Source: Firmicutes bacterium HGW-Firmicutes-2 | Lineage (GTDB): Bacteria > Bacillota > Clostridia > Lachnospirales > Vallitaleaceae | Direction of reading: 5' to 3' | NCBI GenBank assembly: GCA_002841495.1 | Contig: PGZV01000020.1 | Location: 17,533 to 81,532, forward strand | DNA: 64,000 bases | Shown here: piece after piece, positions 48,741 to 57,174 of the stretch | Layout: each line of letters opens with the position of its first letter | Position numbering within the stretch: the stretch's first letter is position 1 | Position numbers and translations under genes: made by a program | Notes under the pieces: generated by a model | What the model was told of the DNA's origin: nothing | Databases searched by the model: none | The model's input: only the letters and a program-made list of their open reading frames with translations

Positions 48741-50645
48741 TTACGCGTCCATTTCTTCCAGTGCATCATGATACTGCGTCCAAGCCTCATATAACTTCTC
48801 AAGGGATGCTTCAAGAATCAACTTCTCTTCAGTGAGCCTAGTAGCCGCTTCATGGTCCGTATATACGGTTTCTTGACACAGCTGCTGATGAATGTTCTCT
48901 ATTTGCTCTTCGTGGCTGTGAATATCCAACTCAGCCTTTTCAAGGAGGTCAGTTTTTTTAGCTTTATCATCCAACCAGTTGGACTTATTTTCAGTCGTTA
49001 TCTCAGAAAGTGCGACTGTTTCTTCAGAAGTTTTAGCATCATGCTGTCTTAAGAACTCATCATAATTACCTAAATAGGTTTTGATTTTTTTATCGGACAA
49101 ATGCATAACTTTATGGGCGACACGATTAACAAAATAACGATCGTGAGATATAAACAGCAATGTACCTTGATAACCTATTAATGCATTTTCTAATATGCTC
49201 TTAGAAATCAAATCCAAATGGTTGGTAGGCTCGTCCAATATGAGGAAATTGGCTTCACTCAACATCAGTTTTACTAAGGTTAAACGTCCTTTTTCACCAC
49301 CACTCAGCTTTGAAACTTGTTTAAAAACATCATCACTTTTAAAAAGATAGGAAGCTAAGATGTTGCGGATTTCCCCTTGTGTCAAGGTAGGGTAGGCATC
49401 GGATATTTCCTCAATTAAAGTGTTGTCGGAGTTTAGCAATTGATGCTCTTGGTCATAGTATCCGATTTTGACTTTTGCACCCAGTTGAATCTGACCGGAA
49501 TCGGCTTGCATAACCTTGTTGATGATTTTAAAAAGTGTTGATTTTCCAGACCCATTATCACCAATGAGTGCAATGTGCTCACCTTTTTTTATTTCAAACT
49601 GGATGTGATCTAAGAGTTCTAGACGATCAAAAGATTTGCATAGGTCGATGACTTTCATCACGTCATGACCACTTTCATAACGAGGCTTTAATTGAAGGTG
49701 CATATCGGCCTGAACTTCCATGGGGCGGTCTAGGCGTTCAACTTTTTCCAGTAATTTTTCTCGGCTTTCAGCCCGTTTAATAGACTTTTCTCTATTAAAT
49801 GAACGTAACTTTTTAATAACATCTTCTTGTTGTTTGATGGTCTTTTGCTGCTGATCATAGTGTTTAACCTGAACTTCTTTGATATGGGCCTTCTTTGTCA
49901 TAAAATCAGAGAAATTACCTTGATATATAATGGCTTCTCCCATTTCTATTTCTATGGTTTTGTTTACAATTTGATCTAGGAAAAATCGATCATGGGAGAT
50001 GATGAACAGTGTGCCCTTATACGACTGTAAAAAACCTTCTAACCAGCGGATGGCATCCATATCCAGGTGGTTGGTAGGTTCATCTAACATTAAACAGTCC
50101 GGATTTAATATAAGTTCTCTTGCAAGAGCGAGTCTTGTCTTTTGACCGCCAGAGAGTTTGGCGACTTCAAGCTTATAGTCATCTTGGGAGAAGCCAAGAC
50201 CTTTTAAGACACCTTTGATGAAGCTTTCATACTGATAACCATCAATAGATTCAAAAAGATGGCGTAGTTTGGCGTAGTCTTCATTGAGTCGATCTAATAT
50301 ATGAAGATCGCCTTCATGAAGATGGATTTTTTCTTCCAAATCAGTAAGCTCTTTCTTTATATGGACCAATTGCTCATTGGCATTATAGACATATTTGTAA
50401 AGGGTCTGTGTTGAATCGGATAAGGCATTTTGTTTCAAATAACCGAATGTTTTACCGGATGCTTTGTAGACAGAACCGGAATCTGCTAACAGTTCGCCGG
50501 TAATAATTCTAAAAAGCGTGGTTTTACCAGCTCCATTAATTCCGATTAGTGCTACTTTTTCGCCTTCATTGATAATGAAATTAATATCTTTTAATAAAGT
50601 ATCGACTATAAATGCCTTAGAAATATTTTTACAACTTAATATCAT
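48741..50645 (-). CDS. ABC-F family ATPase (translation factor type)
   Basis: A 634-residue soluble protein with two ABC domains. The first has G-I-N-G-A-G-K-T-T (about 35-43), signature L-S-G-G-Q-K-T-R, and M-L-D-E-P-T-N-H-L-D. The second has G-D-N-G-S-G-K-S-T, L-S-G-G-E-K-G-R and L-D-E-P-T-N-H-L-D. A basic linker rich in Lys/Arg joins them and a coiled-coil tail follows (about 545-634). ABC-F proteins act on the ribosome; some give antibiotic resistance, but this one resembles the housekeeping YdiF/Uup type. Confidence 0.92.
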   Translation of the reverse strand: MILSCKNISKAFIVDTLLKDINFIINEGEKVALIGINGAGKTTLFRIITGELLADSGSVYKASGKTFGYLKQNALSDSTQTLYKYVYNANEQLVHIKKELTDLEEKIHLHEGDLHILDRLNEDYAKLRHLFESIDGYQYESFIKGVLKGLGFSQDDYKLEVAKLSGGQKTRLALARELILNPDCLMLDEPTNHLDMDAIRWLEGFLQSYKGTLFIISHDRFFLDQIVNKTIEIEMGEAIIYQGNFSDFMTKKAHIKEVQVKHYDQQQKTIKQQEDVIKKLRSFNREKSIKRAESREKLLEKVERLDRPMEVQADMHLQLKPRYESGHDVMKVIDLCKSFDRLELLDHIQFEIKKGEHIALIGDNGSGKSTLFKIINKVMQADSGQIQLGAKVKIGYYDQEHQLLNSDNTLIEEISDAYPTLTQGEIRNILASYLFKSDDVFKQVSKLSGGEKGRLTLVKLMLSEANFLILDEPTNHLDLISKSILENALIGYQGTLLFISHDRYFVNRVAHKVMHLSDKKIKTYLGNYDEFLRQHDAKTSEETVALSEITTENKSNWLDDKAKKTDLLEKAELDIHSHEEQIENIHQQLCQETVYTDHEAATRLTEEKLILEASLEKLYEAWTQYHDALEEMDA

Positions 50646-50754
50646 AATTGTATCCTCTCTCTATCTGTGTTTCGACATTATCATACCATTAATTAGAATT
50701 ATTGAAAAGCAATAAGGAAAGTAAAGTACAAAATAAACAATATATCAATTAGAA

Positions 50755-50783
50755 TTGACAGTTATTTAACAAATAGCTATAAT
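50755..50783 (+). promoter_or_regulatory. Promoter of rex with internal dyad
   Basis: Consensus TTGACA (50755-50760) and TATAAT (50778-50783) with 17 bases between. The spacer contains TATTT-AAC-AAATA and the half-site TTAACAAA, similar to Rex boxes, so autoregulation is possible. Confidence 0.8.
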
Positions 50784-50814
50784 AGAATAATAATGTAAGA
50801 ATGGGGGCAACGAT

Positions 50815-51447
50815 ATGTCAGATAAGAAAATATCGACTGCAGTTATAAAGAGGTTACCTAGATATTATAGATATCTTGGAGAACTACTTGAGAACGACAT
50901 TGTTCGAATCTCTTCAAATGAGTTGAGTCACCGTATGGGCGTAACAGCTTCTCAAATCCGACAGGACTTAAATAATTTTGGCGGTTTCGGTCAGCAAGGT
51001 TATGGTTATAATGTAAGTCACTTGTACAAAGAGATTGCAAAGATTTTAGGGCTAGAGAATCACTATAGTGTGATTATCATAGGATCCGGTAATCTGGGCC
51101 AGGCTTTAGCCAATTATACGGATTTTGAAAAACGGGGCTTTGCTGTAAAAGGACTTTTTGATGTTAATCCAAGATTGGTTGGGATATCTGTGCGCGGTAT
51201 GGATGTACAAGATATGGATCATCTAAAAGACTTTGTTGTTGAAAATAATATTGATATAGCCATATTAACCGTTCCAAAAACAAAAGCACCTGCGATTGCC
51301 AATGACCTATGTGAATGGGGTATTAGAGGGATTTGGAATTTCGCGCCGGTTGATTTACAGATTAGCAACTATGATGTAGTGGTTGAAAACGTTCATCTAT
51401 CTGAAAGTTTGATGACATTGTCCTATCGCATTAAAGATAGTGACTAA
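50815..51447 (+). CDS. rex: Redox-sensing transcriptional repressor Rex
   Basis: A 210-residue repressor that senses the NADH/NAD+ ratio. An N-terminal winged helix contains R-L-P-R-Y-Y-R-Y and S-Q-I-R-Q-D-L-N-N-F-G-G-F-G-Q-Q-G-Y-G-Y, both typical of Rex. The Rossmann motif G-S-G-N-L-G-Q-A follows (about 84-91). The C-terminal helix is present. In Clostridia Rex controls fermentation genes. Confidence 0.96.
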   Translation: MSDKKISTAVIKRLPRYYRYLGELLENDIVRISSNELSHRMGVTASQIRQDLNNFGGFGQQGYGYNVSHLYKEIAKILGLENHYSVIIIGSGNLGQALANYTDFEKRGFAVKGLFDVNPRLVGISVRGMDVQDMDHLKDFVVENNIDIAILTVPKTKAPAIANDLCEWGIRGIWNFAPVDLQISNYDVVVENVHLSESLMTLSYRIKDSD

Positions 51448-51602
51448 AAGACTGAATTGTAATACACTTGTAACATATTAAATAGTTGGTCAAGTTATAA
51501 TAGAGGTAGAAAGGGTTTGAGGCTGTTGAGAAATGGCTTGGGATTTTTTCTATCTTTTTTAATAATTTTACCGAAACCTTAAGTATGATGTTAGGAGTTG
51601 TT

Positions 51603-52202
51603 ATGATGGAAAAAAAACCCCATATTGAGATTAAGAAATCCGGACATATTGTCATACTTGATCAGAATTGGCATAGCCTATTCACAGGGAAAAAACCATA
51701 TAAAATCAAAGTACTGGAAATTCAATTAAATAAATTGATGAAAGAACAAGGTAAGGTCAATTCAGAATATAAAGCTTATAAAGCCATAAAAAAGAAAATG
51801 ATGGACGAGATTATCCAAGGCATGACGGTCGCTTTTGATGATCAAAAAGCTGAAGGTACGAAAAATTTGAAGAAAAAGCAAAAGAATATTCAAGAGATAA
51901 ATGCCAAGTTTGATAACTATGAAAAGAGAAAGCTTGAATTGCCCCATGAAATAGAAAAAGTGAATCAAGTGTTGCTTAAAGAAAGTATGATTATATTTTA
52001 TGAGCGCATGATCCATCATAAAGAAAAGAAAAGACGGCTCGAATCAGAAATCCAGATATTACATGAAAAAGTTAAAGAACTCGTAGGGAAAAAAGAAGAT
52101 TTAGAGGAAGAGAATGCGAAACTCTATGCCTTTATGCATGATATAGCCGGTTTAGAGGTTATTGAGCAATTGGACACTCATTACTTCGGAGGTGGAGAAT
52201 GA
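51603..52202 (+). CDS. Coiled-coil hypothetical protein
   Basis: About 199 residues, very rich in Lys and Glu. After a short start (H-I-E-I-K-K-S-G-H-I-V-I-L-D) it is almost all heptad-like helix from about residue 35 to 185. I do not recognise a family. It ends overlapping acpS by four bases, so it is translated with that operon. Either ATG at 51603 or 51606 could be used; aggag is at 51593-51597. The 155 bases upstream contain only a weak hairpin. Confidence 0.65.
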   Translation: MMEKKPHIEIKKSGHIVILDQNWHSLFTGKKPYKIKVLEIQLNKLMKEQGKVNSEYKAYKAIKKKMMDEIIQGMTVAFDDQKAEGTKNLKKKQKNIQEINAKFDNYEKRKLELPHEIEKVNQVLLKESMIIFYERMIHHKEKKRRLESEIQILHEKVKELVGKKEDLEEENAKLYAFMHDIAGLEVIEQLDTHYFGGGE

Positions 52203-52579
52203 TTGTTGGCATAGGCAATGATATCATCGAAATAGAGAGAATACAAAAAGCAATTTCTAGGCCGAATTTTTTGGCAAGATATTTTACGAAGGCAGAGTTT
52301 GATTTATTTAGCGAAAGAAAAATGAACCCATCTACCATCGCTGCCAATTTTTCTGTAAAAGAAGCAGTGGCTAAAGTGTTTGGCACTGGTATTCGAGGTT
52401 TTAGCTTAAAGGACGTGGAAATTCTAAGAGATGACTTAGGAAGACCATATATTAATCTATACGGACGGGCGAAAGAGATCGCAAATCAAATGGGGATAGA
52501 CAAATGGCATATCACGGTTTCACATACGAAGTCAATGGTTTCTGTTGTTGTGCTGGGAGAGAAGTATGATTATAGCTAA
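52199..52579 (+). CDS. acpS: Holo-[acyl-carrier-protein] synthase
   Basis: A 126-residue enzyme that transfers 4'-phosphopantetheine from CoA to acyl carrier protein. G-N-D-I-I-E at 5-10 holds the Mg-binding Asp, and S-V-K-E-A-V-A-K-V-F-G-T-G is the second signature with the catalytic Glu. The length is typical. It overlaps both neighbours, giving the common acpS-nnr-alr order of Firmicutes. Confidence 0.95.
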   Translation: MIVGIGNDIIEIERIQKAISRPNFLARYFTKAEFDLFSERKMNPSTIAANFSVKEAVAKVFGTGIRGFSLKDVEILRDDLGRPYINLYGRAKEIANQMGIDKWHITVSHTKSMVSVVVLGEKYDYS

Positions 52580-54092
52580 AAGCAATCAAATGGTGATGAT
52601 GGATCAAAGGACAATCAAAGATTATGCCATTCCCGGTGTGGTATTAATGGAACATGCGGCGATGGCTGTATGTGATATAGTACCAAAGCATAGTCAATCT
52701 ATTTTGGTAGTGTGTGGTATTGGTAACAACGGCGGGGATGGTTTTGCTATTGCCAGAAACCTGATTCAGAGAGGTCAGAATGTAACCGTTCTAGGTGTGG
52801 GTAATCCCTCACATCTAAAAAATGATGCTAAAATCATGTATGATAGTTTAGCGCATATTGAAACAGGACTTTTTTGGTATGATGTTTGTAGTGAAAAAAA
52901 GTTAGACCTACTTTTTCAAAGCTGTGATGTGATTGTGGATGCTGTTTTTGGAACAGGTTGCAATCGGGTCGTTTCGGATGGTTATCTTGAAGTAATAGGA
53001 AGAATGAATCGAGCTAAAGCCTATGTCATCAGCGTGGATATACCTTCCGGTGTGAATAGTGATAACGGCAAAATCATGGGTATATGTGTAAAGGCGAATC
53101 TAACGGTTACATTCACCTTACCAAAGCTTGGTAACATCCTGTACCCTGGTGCTAGAGCGAGTGAAGTCCTTAAGGTTGTAGATATTGGAATACCACAAAA
53201 GGTATTGGAAGATTTTGTTTTTGAGTACGAAACCATCGATCAAGACACTCTAAGACGATTGCCCTCAAGAAAAACAGAAGGTCATAAATTTACTTATGGA
53301 AAAGTATTGATGATAGCAGGATCCAAAGATATGTCGGGTGCTGCTTATTTATCTGCCATGGCCGCATATAGAACAGGTACCGGTTTGGTTGAGATTCTAA
53401 CCCATGAAAGTTGTCGTATCAGCCTCCAATGTGCATTGCCTGAAGCCATTGTAAGGACCTATCAAGATGAGTTTGAAAGCTTGGAGAAGATATTTGAGAG
53501 TATTGGTTTAGAATCATATGATGCCATCCTTATTGGTCCGGGTCTTGGACAATCGGATGTCGCTTTGCGACTTTTAGATGTCACACTTAAGCAACCTACT
53601 GTACCAATCATATTGGATGCAGATGCTCTGAATCTGGTATCTAAAAATGTGGATATTCTATTAGAATCATCAGCACCTATAATTATGACGCCTCATATTG
53701 GTGAAATGTCTAGGCTTACAAAGTTTCCTCCGGAGGCGATTCTTGAAAATACAGTTGAATTTGCACAAGCATTCTCAAAGTCCAATCAAGTGATGACTGT
53801 ATTAAAAAGCCATCGTACCGTTGTATGTAATCCGGAAGGTTATACATGCATCAATCTTTGTGGCAATGATGGCATGGCGACAGCCGGTTCAGGAGATGTT
53901 TTGGCAGGCGTTATAACAAGTTTGGTAGGACAGGGGTTAGACCCTTATTTGAGCAGTGTACTTGGTGTAGCCATTCATAGTTTGTCAGGTGACGTTGCTT
54001 GTGAAAGCGAAGGGCATCACGGCTTGATGGCAAAAGATATTATTGAAGCTATTCCCAAAATCATGATGAAAAATGAGCAGTTAAAGGGATGA
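52566..54092 (+). CDS. nnr: Bifunctional NAD(P)H-hydrate epimerase/dehydratase
   Basis: A 508-residue repair enzyme for hydrated NAD(P)H. The N-terminal YjeF_N domain (about 1-210) has G-N-N-G-G-D-G-F and D-A-V-F-G-T-G. The C-terminal ribokinase-like domain has G-P-G-L-G-Q-S, D-A-D-A-L-N and G-S-G-D-V-L-A-G. ATG 52566 follows gggaga and overlaps acpS by 14 bases. Confidence 0.94.
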   Translation: MIIAKSNQMVMMDQRTIKDYAIPGVVLMEHAAMAVCDIVPKHSQSILVVCGIGNNGGDGFAIARNLIQRGQNVTVLGVGNPSHLKNDAKIMYDSLAHIETGLFWYDVCSEKKLDLLFQSCDVIVDAVFGTGCNRVVSDGYLEVIGRMNRAKAYVISVDIPSGVNSDNGKIMGICVKANLTVTFTLPKLGNILYPGARASEVLKVVDIGIPQKVLEDFVFEYETIDQDTLRRLPSRKTEGHKFTYGKVLMIAGSKDMSGAAYLSAMAAYRTGTGLVEILTHESCRISLQCALPEAIVRTYQDEFESLEKIFESIGLESYDAILIGPGLGQSDVALRLLDVTLKQPTVPIILDADALNLVSKNVDILLESSAPIIMTPHIGEMSRLTKFPPEAILENTVEFAQAFSKSNQVMTVLKSHRTVVCNPEGYTCINLCGNDGMATAGSGDVLAGVITSLVGQGLDPYLSSVLGVAIHSLSGDVACESEGHHGLMAKDIIEAIPKIMMKNEQLKG

Positions 54093-54133
54093 ACGGATGA
54101 ATTGATGGTAAAGAGGATGAAGGAGACATAGAA

Positions 54134-55294
54134 ATGAGACATTATCAACGTGTCGTAGCAGAAATTGATTTAGATGCTATTATACATAATTATAAAGAAA
54201 TCAAAGGATATCTATCAGAGGGCACCAAGATCTGTAGCGTGATTAAGGCTGATGGCTATGGCCATGGTGCAATACCCATAGCTAAGACTTTGAGTGAAGA
54301 AGGCGTGGATGCATTTGCAGTAGCAGCTTCTCATGAAGCGGTGCTTCTTAGAAAAAATAAAATACATTGCCCTATATTGGTCCTAGGTTATACAAGCGAT
54401 GATGATTATCACGATATGGTCAAACATGATATCACTCAAACGGTGTTTCGTTTGGATATGGCAGAAAAGCTTTCGGCAGTTGCCATGCAGTTAGGCAAGA
54501 TGGCCCGTATTCATATCAAGATTGATACCGGTATGGGTCGTATTGGTTTTATGCCAAATGATCAATCCCTTCAAATCATAAAGCAAATATCGAAACTACC
54601 GATGCTGAAAATAGAGGGCATTTTCACCCATTTTTCTAGAGCAGATGAGTCTGACCATAGTATGAGTCATAATCAGTTAGATGTCTTTAAAGATTTTATC
54701 ATCAAGCTTAAAGAGGCAGGTATCGAATACTTTGATCTGCATATGTCAAACAGTGCAGGATTAATTGAAGTTCATCAAGCTGAGTTTAACATGGTACGTG
54801 TTGGCATTGCTCTTTACGGCTTGTATCCATCATATGAAGTGGATCATACCTCCCTCAAGCTAGAGCCGGCATTGACACTTAAGAGCAATATTATTCTACT
54901 TAAAGATATGGATGAAGGTATGCCCATATCTTATGGGGGTACTTATGTGACAGGTAGAAAAACAAAAGTGGCTACCATTCCTGTAGGTTACGGTGATGGT
55001 TATCCAAGAGCATTGTCATCCAAAGGTAGGGTTCTAATTCGGGGTTGCTATGCCCCTGTTATAGGCCGTATCTGCATGGATCAGTTTATGGTGGATGTGA
55101 CAGACATAGAAGGTGTAAAAGAAGGTGACGATGTGGTCCTTATTGGTGATATGATGGGGCAGCGTATATCTGTAGAAGAAATCGCTTCCCATATGGATAC
55201 CATTAATTATGAAGTGGTTTGTCAATTGGGAAAGAGAATCCCACGGGTGTATTATAAGAATCAAAAACCGGTTCTATCTATTGATTATTTTTAA
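54134..55294 (+). CDS. alr: Alanine racemase
   Basis: A 386-residue PLP enzyme that makes D-alanine for peptidoglycan. The PLP lysine is Lys38 in S-V-I-K-A-D-G-Y-G-H-G. The catalytic tyrosine is in the S-Y-G-G-T-Y region and further cofactor contacts are in G-Y-G-D-G-Y-P-R and R-I-C-M-D-Q-F-M-V-D. It is 41 bases behind nnr, with gaaggaga upstream. Confidence 0.95.
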   Translation: MRHYQRVVAEIDLDAIIHNYKEIKGYLSEGTKICSVIKADGYGHGAIPIAKTLSEEGVDAFAVAASHEAVLLRKNKIHCPILVLGYTSDDDYHDMVKHDITQTVFRLDMAEKLSAVAMQLGKMARIHIKIDTGMGRIGFMPNDQSLQIIKQISKLPMLKIEGIFTHFSRADESDHSMSHNQLDVFKDFIIKLKEAGIEYFDLHMSNSAGLIEVHQAEFNMVRVGIALYGLYPSYEVDHTSLKLEPALTLKSNIILLKDMDEGMPISYGGTYVTGRKTKVATIPVGYGDGYPRALSSKGRVLIRGCYAPVIGRICMDQFMVDVTDIEGVKEGDDVVLIGDMMGQRISVEEIASHMDTINYEVVCQLGKRIPRVYYKNQKPVLSIDYF

Positions 55295-55329
55295 TGTAAA
55301 ATTATAATAAATAAGTTATAATAACGTAT

Positions 55330-55368
55330 TAAGAAACAGATATAAGTGAAGGCTTATGTCTGTTTTAG
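55330..55368 (+). terminator. Terminator after alr
   Basis: AAACAGATATAAG and CTTATGTCTGTTT form a stem followed by TAGTCTT; weak T run. Confidence 0.7.
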
Positions 55369-55439
55369 TCTTGTGGTTGGTTGCATCTTAAGATGGATAG
55401 GAATAATATAACTAATATGAAGGATAAGAGACATAATAT

Positions 55440-56858
55440 ATGAAAAAACAGAAGCATAAAATTATAGAAGAAATAAAGATTATAGAAAATGCCAGTCACG
55501 CCAGTGATATCGATGTTAGAAGACATTTTTACGCAAAGTTATTTGCCATCGCTTTACCAATGGCACTTCAAAATCTGGTCACATCCTCATTAAACCTAAT
55601 TGATACCTTTATGATCAGTTCTCTCAGTACAGCATCCATTGCCGGTGTTACAGCGGCCAATAAACTTTTTTTTATCCTCTTTCTCTTCTTATTTGGTATC
55701 AGCAGTGGCTCATCAATTTTGACCGCTCAGTACTGGGGCGTCAAGGATGTGAAAAATATTAGAAGGGTCCTTGGGATATGTTTGATGCTCGGCATAAGCG
55801 GTGCTTTCTTATTTACAACAGCCGCTTTAATCGTACCTGAAATGGTGATGAGAATCTTCACAAATCAACCCGGAGCCATATCAGAAGGTGCAAGTTATTT
55901 AAGAATTATTGGACTTAGCTATATACCGACTTCTATTACTTTTGCCTATGTTTTTATACTAAGAAGTACAGGCAATGTAAAGCTCCCTATGAAAATCAGC
56001 ATTATTGCCATTATACTGAATACTTTTCTTAACTGGGTACTCATCTATGGTAATCTTGGTGCGCCTGCTCTTGGCGTTTCAGGTGCGGCTATTGCAACGG
56101 TTATTGCGCGTGGATTAGAATTTGCTCTACTCATGGGCATCATCTATCGTAACAACGAAGTGGCAGCAGCACGTCTTCATGAACTATTGGATATAAATAA
56201 GGTTTTCTTTGCAAAATATATAAAAACGGTTTTACCAGTAATTTTTAATGAGTTAATATGGGCAGTTGGTGTTACTATGTATGACTTGGTCTATGGTCGC
56301 ATGGGCGAATCCGTTATGGCGGCTATGGGCATCACCAAGACTATAGAACAAATGACTTTTTTCTTTATTTATAGCTTAGGTAACGCCTCCGGCGTCATCT
56401 TAGGGAATCAAATGGGAACAGGGGATATGACCCAGGTCTTTAATTATGCAAAGAAACTGGTAAAAATCATGGTCATTATTGGTCTGAGCATGAGTGTTTT
56501 ATTATTTATTGCTTCGGGACTGCTGGCAAACTTCTTCCAAGTCGAACCCCTTGTAGCTACATACATCCAAAACTGTATCCGTGTACTGGCTATTGTAACA
56601 GTGGTAAAAGGACTGAATATGCTCATCATCGTAGGTATCTTAAGAAGCGGTGGCGATACCACTTTTGCGATGTATCTGGATGGCGGCGCAGTATGGCTGG
56701 TAGCTGTACCTTTGGTATTCCTAGGCGGCTTCGTATGGAAACTGGAGATTCAATACGTGTATATGCTAGCACTTACAGAAGAATTTGTTAAAGTTTCTAT
56801 TGGCCTTTACCGTGTATGGTCTAAAAAATGGATCAATAACCTTATTTTTGAGGAATAA
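55440..56858 (+). CDS. MATE family efflux transporter
   Basis: A 472-residue protein with twelve predicted membrane helices in two homologous halves. The first half has P-M-A-L-Q-N-L-V-T-S-S-L-N-L-I-D and G-I-S-S-G-S-S-I-L-T-A-Q-Y-W-G; the second has N-A-S-G-V-I-L-G-N-Q-M-G. MATE proteins export drugs or metabolites using Na+ or H+; the substrate is unknown. The first 30 residues form a charged cytosolic tail. Confidence 0.92.
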   Translation: MKKQKHKIIEEIKIIENASHASDIDVRRHFYAKLFAIALPMALQNLVTSSLNLIDTFMISSLSTASIAGVTAANKLFFILFLFLFGISSGSSILTAQYWGVKDVKNIRRVLGICLMLGISGAFLFTTAALIVPEMVMRIFTNQPGAISEGASYLRIIGLSYIPTSITFAYVFILRSTGNVKLPMKISIIAIILNTFLNWVLIYGNLGAPALGVSGAAIATVIARGLEFALLMGIIYRNNEVAAARLHELLDINKVFFAKYIKTVLPVIFNELIWAVGVTMYDLVYGRMGESVMAAMGITKTIEQMTFFFIYSLGNASGVILGNQMGTGDMTQVFNYAKKLVKIMVIIGLSMSVLLFIASGLLANFFQVEPLVATYIQNCIRVLAIVTVVKGLNMLIIVGILRSGGDTTFAMYLDGGAVWLVAVPLVFLGGFVWKLEIQYVYMLALTEEFVKVSIGLYRVWSKKWINNLIFEE

Positions 56859-57174
56859 CGGGTATAAGGTTGTAGTAGAAAAAACGTTGGTGTCACCTTA
56901 CTCTACACATGCGGCGTATAAGTGACTGATTGGGTTTGGTGTGATGGTTGTGAAGAGGATTAATATGAATGATTTCATATTGGTCTTCTTTTTAGAATCC
57001 AGATTGCATTATAGAGTTAACGACACTTTAGTATTTATTGCAACAGTGGCGTTCTGATTATTATGATGTGAATAGTGAGTGTTTTATGTAGATAAAAAAT
57101 ATTTTGACTTTAAATCAGTCTGGCTTTTTTTGATGTTATAATAAGTGAATAAATAAAAAAATTGTGGAGGGTTT
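56859..57174 (+). other. Intergenic region at the left edge of the defence island
   Basis: It holds a terminator-like hairpin (56951-56995: GAAGAG...TTAATATGAA, TTCATATT...CTTC then TTTTT) and, at 57134-57142, an extended -10 sequence TGTTATAAT that probably serves the SIR2 gene. No ORF is seen. Confidence 0.55.

Noticed and set aside
51508..51562. Terminator after rex
   Set aside because: The possible stem is poorly paired, and the T runs alone do not support a call.
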